In this document: piece by piece, positions 51,111-60,031 of the stretch | How the letters are laid out: every line of letters starts with the position of its first letter | Position numbering within the stretch: the stretch's first letter is position 1 | NCBI RefSeq assembly: GCF_963677195.1 | Contig: NZ_OY781918.1 | Location: 2,406,923 to 2,470,922, forward strand | Source: an uncultured Marinifilum sp. | GTDB lineage: Bacteria; Bacteroidota; Bacteroidia; Bacteroidales; Marinifilaceae | Direction: 5' to 3' | Length of the DNA: 64,000 bases | Position numbers and translations under genes: made by a program | The notes under the pieces: model-generated | What the model was told of the DNA's origin: nothing | Databases searched by the model: none | Seen by the model: only the letters and a program-made list of their open reading frames with translations

Positions 51111-51662
51111 ATGGTAGAAAATATCTGGAGAGAATATCATAAGCAATTGTTAACTTTTATTCAAAAAAGAGTAAGCGATCCTTCTTTGGCTGAAGATATT
51201 TTACAAGAAGTATTTTTAAAAATATATAGTAAAATTGATAGTTTACAGGAGGAAAGAAAGATAAAAGCATGGTTGTTTCAAATCACCAGAAATACCATTA
51301 TCGATTTTCATAGAAAATCATACTCAAAAGCCGGTTTAGAAGAGCAAATTATCGATTTGGAAGAAGAGAACGACCCAAAAGCAATGGAGGATATTCAATC
51401 TTGTATTGTTCCGATGATAAAATCTTTGCCAAAAGATTATCGGGAGGCATTAATACTAACAGAATTAAATGGCTTAAGCCAAAAGCAGCTGTCAGAAAAA
51501 TTACAAATATCTTATTCTGCAGCTAAATCTAGAGTTCAAAGAGGGCGAAACCTATTAAAAAATGCTCTAAATCAATGTTGTAGTTTCGAACATGATTCCA
51601 AAGGAAGGATAATAGATTACGAAAAAAAAGTTCCCAGTTGTAAAAATTGTCAGGATAATTAA
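51111..51662 (+). CDS. sigZ: SigZ-type ECF sigma factor
   Basis: A 183-residue extracytoplasmic-function sigma-70 factor. Region 2 is SDPSLAEDILQEVFLKIYSK with the adjacent KIKAWLFQITRNTIIDFHR; region 4 is LPKDYREALILTELNGLSQK and the helix KLQISYSAAKSRVQRG. The C-terminal 30 residues carry Cys-Cys (QCCSFEH) and CKNCQDN, four cysteines that could sense metal or redox state, as in SigZ and CorE-like factors. No anti-sigma gene is adjacent. The cysteine-rich protein upstream is a plausible target. Confidence 0.85.
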   Translation: MVENIWREYHKQLLTFIQKRVSDPSLAEDILQEVFLKIYSKIDSLQEERKIKAWLFQITRNTIIDFHRKSYSKAGLEEQIIDLEEENDPKAMEDIQSCIVPMIKSLPKDYREALILTELNGLSQKQLSEKLQISYSAAKSRVQRGRNLLKNALNQCCSFEHDSKGRIIDYEKKVPSCKNCQDN

Positions 51663-51802
51663 TTAAACTAATATAAAAATTATCTAATACTTGTTGTGGA
51701 ATAGGTTTATTAGTTGATATATTTATGTGATATTTTATAGGGGAAACTATCTATTTTTAAGCTCGGAGAATGTTGAGATAGAATAATAAAAAAAGCAGTA
51801 TA

Positions 51803-53629
51803 ATGAATTTGAGGAAAGTATGGGTAGAGATAAAAACAAAGGAGAATAGAAGCACTTATTATTTTCTGTGTAAATTATTAATATTGTCTGCAATTTTTTG
51901 GATAGTTCTGTTAGTTGGTATTTTTATAACCTTAAGAAATTTTAATGAATTAGAGCATAAAACGCTAAAAGATATAGAAGATAGTGTTTTAGCTACCAAG
52001 TTGCAAAATGTTCAAGAAGAAATAAAATCAGCAACATCAGTTCTAATGATGTTAGCAAATTGCAATTGTCTCGATAATTATTTAAATAGCGATAGTGATA
52101 ACCTAAAGTATCTCAATAAATCTTTTGCTAATATTTGTAATAATTATGATATTTTTGATCAGGTTAGATATATCGATAAAATAGGAAAGGAGATTGTTCG
52201 TGTTAACTATAATTTGGGACAAGTTGAAATTGTACCTCAAAAGAATCTTCAGGATAAAAGCAACCGCTATTATTTCTATGAGGCGATTAAACTAAATAAA
52301 AATGAGGTTTTCATTTCCCCTCTCGATCTTAATATAGAACATGGTGTAATCGAAACTCCATTAAAGCCAATGATTCGTTTTGCAACACCTGTGTTTAATA
52401 GCAAAGGAGAAAAACAGGGGGTTATAGTACTAAATTATTTAGGGCAAAACATAGTTAGACACTTTTTAGAAGATAATAACCCTCTTATAAAAGGACAGTT
52501 AATGTTTCTTAATTCCGAAGGTTATTGGTTTAAAGGACCAAATTCTGTCTACGATTGGGGATTTATGTACGATCATAAGAAAGATATTACATTTAAAAGT
52601 ATATACGGAAATGTGTGGGATAGTATTAGTGAAGAAGAAGGTTCACAATTTAGTACAGAACAGGGCATGTTTACCTTTAAAACTGTTAATCCTATACTCC
52701 AAAAATTAGCTCCCAAAAGTATCGCTACAAGCATAAAAGATAATTATCATTGGAAAATAGTTTCATTCATTCCGTCTTCAGTTATTAAAGAAAAAAGTTA
52801 CGAAAGAGCTAAACAGGCTATCTTTATATTATTGATTTTGTTTCTTGCATGGTTATTGGTTGTTTACCGTTTTATTAAGCATGAGTATTTTAAGTTCTTA
52901 GCACAACAGGAATTGCAGCAAAGAAAAGTTCGTTTGATAGAATTAAATGCTACAAAAGATAAGTTGTTCTCTATTATTGGACACGATTTAATTAATCCCC
53001 TAAATAGAATAGAAGGATTTAGTGATTTGTTGTTAGAGTATATAAAAGAGAAAAATTATAGTAAAATTGAAGAGTATGCGGGTATAATTCAGAGTTCATC
53101 AAATAAGGCAAGTCAATTGTTGTCAAATCTTTTAGATTGGTCGCGTTCTCAAATAGGTGGAGTTACATTTAAACCTAAAACTTATTGCTTAAATAATCAG
53201 TTAGATGAAATCATATTATTGATGAGTGATGCTGCAAGCCTTAAATCAATAACGATAAAAAAAGTTGTTCCATATAATTTAACAATTTTTGCCGATAGTG
53301 AGATGATAAGTACGGTTTTGCGAAATTTAATATCAAATTCAATAAAATTTACCCATAAGAACGGATTAATTACTGTTTCTGCTGAAAAAACACATAAGAA
53401 TATACAAATAAGTGTTTGCGATAATGGTATTGGAATCGAAAAGATTCAAATGCAAAATTTATTTGAAATAACAAAGAATAATTCTAGTTTGGGAACAGAA
53501 ATGGAAAAAGGTACAGGCTTAGGTTTGGTGTTGTGTAATGAATTTATAAAAAAACACAATGGAGATATTTGGGTTGAAAGCAAGGTGGGTAAAGGCAGTT
53601 GCTTTAAAATTAGTTTACCTAATAAATAA
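51803..53629 (+). CDS. Membrane sensor histidine kinase
   Basis: A 608-residue kinase. TM1 is at about residues 23-47, a periplasmic dCache-like sensor domain at about 50-335 (YIDKIGKEIVRVNYN; GVIVLNYLG), and TM2 at about 338-358. The HisKA domain has FSIIGHDLINPLNRIEGF with the phospho-accepting His near residue 396. The ATPase domain shows the N box (NLISNSIKFTH), G1 (DNGIGI) and G2 (GTGLGLVL). No response regulator or receiver domain is adjacent, so the partner must be encoded elsewhere. The ligand is unknown. Confidence 0.92.
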   Translation: MNLRKVWVEIKTKENRSTYYFLCKLLILSAIFWIVLLVGIFITLRNFNELEHKTLKDIEDSVLATKLQNVQEEIKSATSVLMMLANCNCLDNYLNSDSDNLKYLNKSFANICNNYDIFDQVRYIDKIGKEIVRVNYNLGQVEIVPQKNLQDKSNRYYFYEAIKLNKNEVFISPLDLNIEHGVIETPLKPMIRFATPVFNSKGEKQGVIVLNYLGQNIVRHFLEDNNPLIKGQLMFLNSEGYWFKGPNSVYDWGFMYDHKKDITFKSIYGNVWDSISEEEGSQFSTEQGMFTFKTVNPILQKLAPKSIATSIKDNYHWKIVSFIPSSVIKEKSYERAKQAIFILLILFLAWLLVVYRFIKHEYFKFLAQQELQQRKVRLIELNATKDKLFSIIGHDLINPLNRIEGFSDLLLEYIKEKNYSKIEEYAGIIQSSSNKASQLLSNLLDWSRSQIGGVTFKPKTYCLNNQLDEIILLMSDAASLKSITIKKVVPYNLTIFADSEMISTVLRNLISNSIKFTHKNGLITVSAEKTHKNIQISVCDNGIGIEKIQMQNLFEITKNNSSLGTEMEKGTGLGLVLCNEFIKKHNGDIWVESKVGKGSCFKISLPNK

Positions 53630-53726
53630 ATGGAGATATATTGAATTTAATGATTTCTTAATGAAAAAGTGCTTTTTCTATATTATTTCATAATAAATTT
53701 TAGCTAGTAAGTTAACAACAACATTT

Positions 53727-53734
53727 TACTTTTG
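53727..53734 (+). promoter_or_regulatory. -7 promoter box of the LpxH-like gene
   Basis: TACTTTTG matches TAnnTTTG exactly. Transcription would start near 53738, 20 bases before the ATG at 53758. Confidence 0.55.
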
Positions 53735-53757
53735 GATATAATCAAGTTGTTGAACTT

Positions 53758-54621
53758 ATGACAAAAGTAAAGAGAGAAGTAGAAGTCCTTGTTCTGTCGG
53801 ATATTCATTTAGGAACGAAAGGTTGCAGAGCAGAAGAGCTTCTAAAGTACCTGAATTCAATTCAACCAAAAAAGTTAATTTTAAATGGTGATATTGTTGA
53901 TATCTGGCAGTTTAAAAAGAGATATTGGCCTAAATCTCACATGAGAATTATAAAGCACTTCACATCACTATTATCTAAAGGTATTCCAATATTTTATATT
54001 TCTGGTAATCATGACGAACTTCTTCGAAAATTTGATGGTTTCACTTTGGGAAAACTAAGTATTGTAAATAAATTGATATTAAATCTTAATGGAAAAAAAG
54101 CATGGGTTTTTCATGGTGATGTTTTTGATATTACCATGCAATATGCAAAGTGGTTAACACGATTGGGATCTATTGGCTATGATTTATTGATCATGATAAA
54201 TTCTGTAGTAAATTATTTTGCAAAACTAATGGGGCGAGAGAAAGTTTCATTATCCAAGAAAATAAAAAATAGCGTAAAATCTGCGGTTAAATACATTAAT
54301 GATTTTGAACAAATTGCTGCAGAGATAGCAATTGATAAAGGATATGATTTTGTATTGTGTGGACACATACATCATCCCGAGCAGAAGCAAATTTCATCTA
54401 AAAATGGAGCCACTACCTATTTAAATTCAGGAGATTGGGTAGAAAGTTTAAGTTCTTTAGAATATAACGATGGAGAATGGAAGATCTATGAATATGATGA
54501 GGATCAGAAAGCTAAAGCGATAGAGCCGGATTTAGAAAGCTACAAACTCGACGATAATGAGAAGATATTTAAAGAACTACTGACCGAATTTATGTCTGGG
54601 TCAAACTTAAAAGTATCCTGA
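53758..54621 (+). CDS. LpxH/UDP-2,3-diacylglucosamine diphosphatase-like phosphoesterase
   Basis: A 287-residue calcineurin-type phosphoesterase. Metal-binding motifs: VLSDIHLG (residues about 12-19), LILNGDIVDIW, YISGNHDE, WVFHGDVFD and CGHIHHPEQ. The layout and the residues around IHLG and GDIVDIWQ resemble LpxH, the enzyme of lipid A synthesis, but a true LpxH elsewhere in the genome cannot be excluded. The next gene, a glycosyltransferase, starts four bases after the stop codon, so the two form an operon probably acting on cell-envelope lipids. Confidence 0.8.
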   Translation: MTKVKREVEVLVLSDIHLGTKGCRAEELLKYLNSIQPKKLILNGDIVDIWQFKKRYWPKSHMRIIKHFTSLLSKGIPIFYISGNHDELLRKFDGFTLGKLSIVNKLILNLNGKKAWVFHGDVFDITMQYAKWLTRLGSIGYDLLIMINSVVNYFAKLMGREKVSLSKKIKNSVKSAVKYINDFEQIAAEIAIDKGYDFVLCGHIHHPEQKQISSKNGATTYLNSGDWVESLSSLEYNDGEWKIYEYDEDQKAKAIEPDLESYKLDDNEKIFKELLTEFMSGSNLKVS

Positions 54622-54624
54622 AAG

Positions 54625-55626
54625 ATGAGAATACTTTACGGAATACAAGGTACGGGGAATGGTCATTTGAGTCGTGCGATTGAGTTAATACCTCACTTCC
54701 AGAAAGTGGCGGAAGTAGACATTTTAATATCAGGCTTACATTACGATTTAGAATTTAAACACCTCATAAAATATAAGAAACAAGGATTAGGTTTTTTCTT
54801 TGGTAAAAACGGAGGAATTGATTTTTATAAAACAATTCGAAAATTCAATATCTATCGATTTATTAAAGATATAAGATCTCTTCCTGTGGAAGAATATGAT
54901 TTGGTAATTAGTGATTTTGAACCAGTAACAGCTTGGGCTTGTAAAATTAAAAAGGTGTTTTGTCTTGGTTTAAGCCATCAGTCTGCAATGCTGAACACTA
55001 GAACCCCTATGCCAGAAAAGATTGATAAATTCGGATTTCAGATATTAAAAAAATATGCGCCCTGTAATCAGAATGTAAGTTTTCATTTTCAGGAATATGG
55101 ACATAAAATGTTTACACCTGTTATCCGAAGAGAAATAAGAGTTTTAGAAGCTGATAATAAAGGATATTATTTGGTTTATTTACCTGCCTATTCCGATCAA
55201 AGATTAATATCCGTTCTATCACATTTTTCTAAGTGTAAGTGGGTCGTTTTTTCCAAACACTGCAAACAGAGGTATAGAAGCGATAATGTGGAAATTAATC
55301 CTGTTAATGGTGAATCGTTTATCAATAAATTAAAAGATTGTGAGGGTGTGCTTTGTGGAGCAGGATTCGAAACTCCCGCAGAGAGTTTGTTTTTGGGAAA
55401 AAAGTTGGCTGTAATTCCAATGAAAAATCAATTTGAACAAATGTGTAATGCTCAAGCGCTAAAAAAAATGGGTGTTCCTGTATTAAATGATTTAGAATTT
55501 GATGGTCCTAATAAAATTAGGCGGTGGATTAAAGATGATTGGAACCTAGGGAAAATCAATTATCCTGATAATTCAAAATCGGTTATTGAATTCATTTTTA
55601 AACATTACCTCTTACCGAAAAAGTAG
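54625..55626 (+). CDS. MurG-like or MGT-like glycosyltransferase (GT-B)
   Basis: A 333-residue glycosyltransferase with an N-terminal loop GIQGTGNGHLSRAIEL (residues 5-20), typical of GT-B enzymes of the MurG/UDP-glycosyltransferase type, and a C-terminal nucleotide-sugar-binding region CEGVLCGAGFETPAESLFLG (about 233-252), then KKLAVIPMKNQFEQMCNA. It is co-transcribed with the LpxH-like gene four bases upstream. The sugar and acceptor are unknown. Confidence 0.82.
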   Translation: MRILYGIQGTGNGHLSRAIELIPHFQKVAEVDILISGLHYDLEFKHLIKYKKQGLGFFFGKNGGIDFYKTIRKFNIYRFIKDIRSLPVEEYDLVISDFEPVTAWACKIKKVFCLGLSHQSAMLNTRTPMPEKIDKFGFQILKKYAPCNQNVSFHFQEYGHKMFTPVIRREIRVLEADNKGYYLVYLPAYSDQRLISVLSHFSKCKWVVFSKHCKQRYRSDNVEINPVNGESFINKLKDCEGVLCGAGFETPAESLFLGKKLAVIPMKNQFEQMCNAQALKKMGVPVLNDLEFDGPNKIRRWIKDDWNLGKINYPDNSKSVIEFIFKHYLLPKK

Positions 55627-55703
55627 ATAAAGAAGCATCTGTGTTGTTAGGCTTTGGTATTTGTAGTATTTTCATAGAATAAAATAATTGTTAATATACC
55701 AAT

Positions 55704-56936
55704 ATGTCTGAGTTTATAAATAATAATACCCGTATTGAATCAATCTTTCAGTTTTGTTTTAGCCTTATTAAAGGAGAAAAAGGGACAGAACTAATCAGGA
55801 AACATCAGGAGGCAATAAATAGTGTTACACCCAACGATATTGTTGTGGTTGTGCATCGTTTGGTAGAAGGAAATTTGCCTATGAGTGATTTAAAAATAGG
55901 GATTAATAAAGCATTAAATGTTTTTCATAAAACTATTGTAAGTAGACCGAAAATTCAGCTTTCGCCCAATCATTTTTTAGGAATTATGATGAGAGAAAAC
56001 CGAGAATTGGAAAAGCATCTGAATGAAATTAAACCTCTGGCAAAAAAAATAAACCTGCTTAAGGATGAGAATGAAATTGGGCAAACATTATCTAATCTTA
56101 AGTTTAAAGTAGAAGAGTTAGCAGTAATAGATAAGCATTATTCTCGAAAGGAAAATGTATTTTTTCCTTATTTCGAAAATCAATATCCTGAATATAAATG
56201 TTTGGGTGTAATGTGGTCAATTCACGACGATATTCGTAAAGTGAGAAAAGATTTAGTTGAAGCTTTAGGAGAATCAGCTCATAATTTGAAAAGAATTAAT
56301 AAGCTAATGGGAGACTTATTTTTCTTTATGAATACTATAATATTTAGAGAAGATTATTTATTGTTTCCGGTTGCTGTTAATGCTGTATCGGAGGATTTAT
56401 GGGAGGAAATGAATCAGCAGAGCCTTGAAATAGGTTTTAGCTTTATTGATATCCCTATTTTTGAGGAGAAGAAGAAAATTGCTAAAAAAGGATTTGTATT
56501 TGACGAAGAACAGCTGGATTCAATTCAATTGAAGGATACTCTTCTTAATTTTGATACAGGATTAATGACATTGCAGCAGGCCATGATGCTTTTAAATAAT
56601 TTGCCAGTTGATATTACTATGATTGATGAAAACGATAGGGTGCGTTTCTTTTCAAATCCTAAAGATCGATTTTTTACCCGATCGAAAGCAATAATCGGAA
56701 GAACCGTTCAAAATTGTCATCCACCAGAGAGTGTACATATTGTTGATGAATTGCTAAAGGCTTTTAAAAGTGGTGAAAAGGATAGTGAACCTTTTTGGAT
56801 ACAAATGAAAGGTCGTTTTATTTTAATCCAGTATTTTGCTTTGCGCGATGAGAATAGAACTTATAAAGGTTGCATCGAAGTAAGTCAGGATTTAACCGAT
56901 ATAAAAACACTCGAAGGGGAGAAAAGATTGATGTAA
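55704..56936 (+). CDS. DUF438-hemerythrin-PAS protein
   Basis: A 410-residue protein. The N-terminal DUF438 part covers about residues 1-85. A hemerythrin/HHE-like helical domain follows (about 90-235), with conserved NHFLGIMMRENRELEKHL, DKHYSRKENVFFPY, WSIHDDIRKVRK and FREDYLLFP. A C-terminal PAS domain (about 290-405) contains VDITMIDENDRVRFFSNP and IIGRTVQNCHPP. The family often appears in anaerobes as an oxygen, iron or NO sensor/reservoir. No adjacent partner gene shares its direction. Confidence 0.85.
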   Translation: MSEFINNNTRIESIFQFCFSLIKGEKGTELIRKHQEAINSVTPNDIVVVVHRLVEGNLPMSDLKIGINKALNVFHKTIVSRPKIQLSPNHFLGIMMRENRELEKHLNEIKPLAKKINLLKDENEIGQTLSNLKFKVEELAVIDKHYSRKENVFFPYFENQYPEYKCLGVMWSIHDDIRKVRKDLVEALGESAHNLKRINKLMGDLFFFMNTIIFREDYLLFPVAVNAVSEDLWEEMNQQSLEIGFSFIDIPIFEEKKKIAKKGFVFDEEQLDSIQLKDTLLNFDTGLMTLQQAMMLLNNLPVDITMIDENDRVRFFSNPKDRFFTRSKAIIGRTVQNCHPPESVHIVDELLKAFKSGEKDSEPFWIQMKGRFILIQYFALRDENRTYKGCIEVSQDLTDIKTLEGEKRLM

Positions 56937-56945
56937 TTGTATTAA

Positions 56946-56979
56946 AAAAGCCTGATAGATTAAGTTCTATCAGGCTTTT
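56946..56979. terminator. Bidirectional terminator
   Basis: A perfect 14-bp stem (AAAAGCCTGATAGA / TCTATCAGGCTTTT) with a six-base loop separates the converging DUF438 and thioesterase genes, with A and T stretches on the two sides. Confidence 0.85.
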
Positions 56980-56999
56980 AAATATTATTAAATAGAATC

Positions 57000-57374
57000 T
57001 TACAATCTATCCATAAATTTTATTGGATCGATAATGTAGCGGACATGGTATGCAGAGCCAATTTTTCCATCTTCATCAGATGCTTCAATCTCGAAAGTTA
57101 ATTTCTTACCATCAACTTTAACCAACTTTGCTGTGCAGTTAACTTTTGCATTTAATTTTGTTGCTTTAATGTGTTTGGTGTCAATTTGAATGCCAACACT
57201 ATCTGTTCCTTTTTCCATATCTTTATCGATACAGGCAACAGCTGTATTTTCCATAAAAGCAACCATAGCAGGTGTTGCGTATACTTCTAATTTTCCCGAT
57301 CCATGATGTATAGCAGTATCTGTTTTGCCTACAATCATTGTTTGACTTATTGATAATCCTTCTACTAATGCCAT
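57000..57374 (-). CDS. FlK-like thioesterase
   Basis: A 124-residue hot-dog-fold thioesterase resembling fluoroacetyl-CoA thioesterase FlK. The Thr/Glu pair in YATPAMVAFMENTAV (about residues 32-46) and the His in QIDTKHIKATKL (about 67) correspond to the catalytic Thr-Glu-His triad of FlK. The physiological acyl-CoA is unknown. It is downstream of prfC with 19 bases between and so probably co-transcribed. Confidence 0.8.
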   Translation of the reverse strand: MALVEGLSISQTMIVGKTDTAIHHGSGKLEVYATPAMVAFMENTAVACIDKDMEKGTDSVGIQIDTKHIKATKLNAKVNCTAKLVKVDGKKLTFEIEASDEDGKIGSAYHVRYIIDPIKFMDRL

Positions 57375-57393
57375 AATAAGCTATGTTATATTC

Positions 57394-58968
57394 TTAAAAT
57401 TCTGAGGTAAAGTGAAACTCTAAATCAGTATAATTATTTTGTGCCATTTGAAGCATATAACTTGAATCGGCAAGGAAAACATCTCTGCCATGCTTGTCTT
57501 TAGCGATGTATTGGAATTTAGCTTTTTTAAACTCCTTTAATTGTTCATCGTTATTCGATTTAATCCAACAAGCTTTATGTAAGTTAATGTGCTCCCATCT
57601 ACACGAGGCAGAATATTCGTGTAACAAACGATATTCAATAACTTCGAATTGAAGAGCTCCAACGGTTCCAATTACTTTTCTACCATTAAATTGTGAGGTA
57701 AATAGCTGAGCAACACCTTCATCCATTAATTGATCGATACCTTTAGCCAATTGTTTCGATTTCATAGGGTCGGCATTTTCAATATATTTGAAAAGCTCTG
57801 GAGAGAAACTAGGAATTCCTTTGAAATTTATTTTTTCTCCTTGTGTTAATGTATCCCCAATTTTAAAGTTTCCGGTATCGTGTAAACCAACAATATCTCC
57901 AGGGAAAGCTTCTTCTACAATAGATTTTTTCTCTGCCATAAATGCAGTAGGACTCGAGAATTTTAACTTTTTACCATTCCGTACATGTAAATATGGTGTG
58001 TTACGTTTAAATACTCCCGATACAATTTTTACAAAGGCAATACGATCCCTGTGGTTAGGATCCATATTAGCATGAATTTTAAAAACAAAACCAGAGAATT
58101 TTTCTTCGGTAGGCTCAATTACTCGTTCAACAGTTTGGCAAGGCAGAGGGGAAGGTGCAATTTGAATGAATGCATCCAATAGTTCACGTACTCCAAAGTT
58201 ATTTAATGCCGATCCAAAGAAAACTGGTGCAATCTTAGCATCTAAATATTCCTGAACATCTAACTCGGGATAAACGCCCGAAACAAGTTCCAGTTCTTCC
58301 CTTAAAATTTCGGCATCATCACCAATATATTCTTCCAACTGTGGGTTCGAAAGATCATCGAATTCAATTGTTTCTTCAACAGTTTGAGTTGCAGGTGTAA
58401 ATAAACTTAGTTTTTTCTCAAACATGTTGTAAACACCTTTAAAATCGGGTCCCATATTAATTGGCCAGCTTAAAGGGTTTACATCAATTTTTAATTCAGC
58501 CTCAATTTCATCGAGCAAATCGAATGCATCTTTACCACTGCGATCCATCTTGTTAATAAAAACAATAACAGGAGTTTTACGCATTCTACAAACCTTCATT
58601 AATTTTCTGGTTTGTGCTTCCACACCTTTGGCAACGTCAATAACTATTATTACGCTATCGCATGCTGTTAATGTTCTAAATGTATCTTCTGCAAAATCTT
58701 GGTGACCTGGCGTATCGAGAATATTAATTTTGTGGCCTTTGTATTCAAAACCCATTACCGATGTGGCAACAGAAATACCTCTTTGGCGCTCAATTTCCAT
58801 AAAGTCGGATGTGGCAGTTTTTTTTATCTTATTCGATTTTACTGCTCCAGCAACATGAATTGCACCACCAAATAATAACAGTTTTTCTGTTAATGTTGTC
58901 TTACCCGCATCAGGGTGCGATATAATTCCGAAAGTTCGGCGTCTTTGTATCTCTTCTTTAAACCCCAT
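57394..58968 (-). CDS. prfC: Peptide chain release factor 3
   Basis: A 524-residue translational GTPase that recycles RF1/RF2 after termination. G1 is [10 protein letters not shown] (residues about 17-26), G2 includes [14 protein letters not shown]3 is [10 protein letters not shown]4 is INKMDRSG, and G5 precedes LDEIEAELK. The C-terminal RF3 domain contains [15 protein letters not shown]. Length is normal for RF3. A TACTTTTG promoter lies 35 bases upstream, and the thioesterase follows in the same unit. Confidence 0.96.
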   Translation of the reverse strand: MGFKEEIQRRRTFGIISHPDAGKTTLTEKLLLFGGAIHVAGAVKSNKIKKTATSDFMEIERQRGISVATSVMGFEYKGHKINILDTPGHQDFAEDTFRTLTACDSVIIVIDVAKGVEAQTRKLMKVCRMRKTPVIVFINKMDRSGKDAFDLLDEIEAELKIDVNPLSWPINMGPDFKGVYNMFEKKLSLFTPATQTVEETIEFDDLSNPQLEEYIGDDAEILREELELVSGVYPELDVQEYLDAKIAPVFFGSALNNFGVRELLDAFIQIAPSPLPCQTVERVIEPTEEKFSGFVFKIHANMDPNHRDRIAFVKIVSGVFKRNTPYLHVRNGKKLKFSSPTAFMAEKKSIVEEAFPGDIVGLHDTGNFKIGDTLTQGEKINFKGIPSFSPELFKYIENADPMKSKQLAKGIDQLMDEGVAQLFTSQFNGRKVIGTVGALQFEVIEYRLLHEYSASCRWEHINLHKACWIKSNNDEQLKEFKKAKFQYIAKDKHGRDVFLADSSYMLQMAQNNYTDLEFHFTSEF

Positions 58969-59003
58969 TTATTGTATTGTATTTACTTTCAAATTTCAGC
59001 TTG

Positions 59004-59011
59004 CAAAAGTA
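59004..59011 (-). promoter_or_regulatory. -7 promoter box of prfC
   Basis: On the minus strand this reads TACTTTTG, an exact TAnnTTTG match. Transcription would start near 59000, about 32 bases before the start codon. The same octamer precedes the genes at 53758 and 10980. Confidence 0.55.
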
Positions 59012-59178
59012 ATAATTTTAACCGATAAGCAGTACTCTTAACGATTATATCCCATCGAATTTATTACATTAAAAGTCTTAATCTTATTTATTGCTAAATT
59101 ATTTTAATTGATATTGAGATTATTTTTCTGCATTTCTTTTCTTACCTTCACGCCTCAAAATTGTGAATATACGCTTAA

Positions 59179-59682
59179 ATGAAACGGATAGGTTTACTTT
59201 CGGATACTCACGGACATTTAGATCCGCTTGCAATAAAACATTTGAAAGAATGTGATGAAATATGGCATGCCGGTGATATTGGAAATATCGAAACTGTTAA
59301 TACCCTGACTCAAATCGCACCACTTATTGCAGTTCATGGTAATATTGATGGTCAGGAAATTCGAGTTACTTATCCGAAACATCAACGTTTTTTATGTGAG
59401 AGTGTTGATGTGTGGATTACTCATATCGGAGGATATCCGAAAAGATATGATGCTAATGTTAAGCCAGAGATTTTCGAAAATTCACCTCAGCTTTTTATAT
59501 CGGGGCATTCACATATTTTGAAAGTTGTGTTCGATAAAGAGTTAAATCTATTACACATAAATCCTGGAGCTGCCGGAATACAAGGATTTCATCAGGTTCA
59601 AACTTTGGTGAAATTTACCATAGATCAAAAAGATATAAAAGATCTACAGGTGGTCGAATTTGGTAAAAAAGGACGTTTATAA
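59179..59682 (+). CDS. YfcE-type phosphodiesterase
   Basis: A 167-residue single-domain phosphoesterase of the YfcE/MJ0936 type. Metal ligands are in LLSDTHGHLD (residues 5-14), IWHAGDIGN, VHGNIDGQE and ISGHSH (about 110-115), with a C-terminal NPGAAG. Family enzymes hydrolyse phosphodiesters, usually with manganese. It is monocistronic and divergent from prfC. Confidence 0.9.
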   Translation: MKRIGLLSDTHGHLDPLAIKHLKECDEIWHAGDIGNIETVNTLTQIAPLIAVHGNIDGQEIRVTYPKHQRFLCESVDVWITHIGGYPKRYDANVKPEIFENSPQLFISGHSHILKVVFDKELNLLHINPGAAGIQGFHQVQTLVKFTIDQKDIKDLQVVEFGKKGRL

Positions 59683-60031
59683 TTCGGAATTATACCAAAA
59701 TTAACACCTAACATTTCAAATTATTTAAGGGGGAAAAAGGTAATTTAAAATAGATATTTAAAAATCTTAATAAGCTTATTTCTTAAACAAGATTTTTGGA
59801 TTCATCTTTTTAAAATACCAATATTTTAGTATATTTAGATACTTGAATTTAATGATATTTAACATGGTATTATAGATATGGTGCTATGCTAAATATCTGT
59901 CTGGTAAGGCTTATGCTTTTTACTTCTTGGTAATGTAAGCGCATAAAAAGATCTGCTAATCTTAAAATATGTAAGCTTAAGTTTTATTAGAAATAATTTA
60001 AATTTTAAAATAATCAAAAAAATTATAGAAT
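59683..60031. other. Intergenic region upstream of aconitase
   Basis: A 349-base AT-rich gap that holds the presumed aconitase promoter. It contains a small inverted repeat (AGTAT-N6-ATACT near 59829-59845) but no exact TAnnTTTG box that I can see close to the start codon. No supportable open reading frame is visible. Confidence 0.55.

Noticed and set aside
51803..53629. Histidine kinase as part of a complete two-component operon
   Set aside because: No response regulator gene or receiver domain lies on either side.
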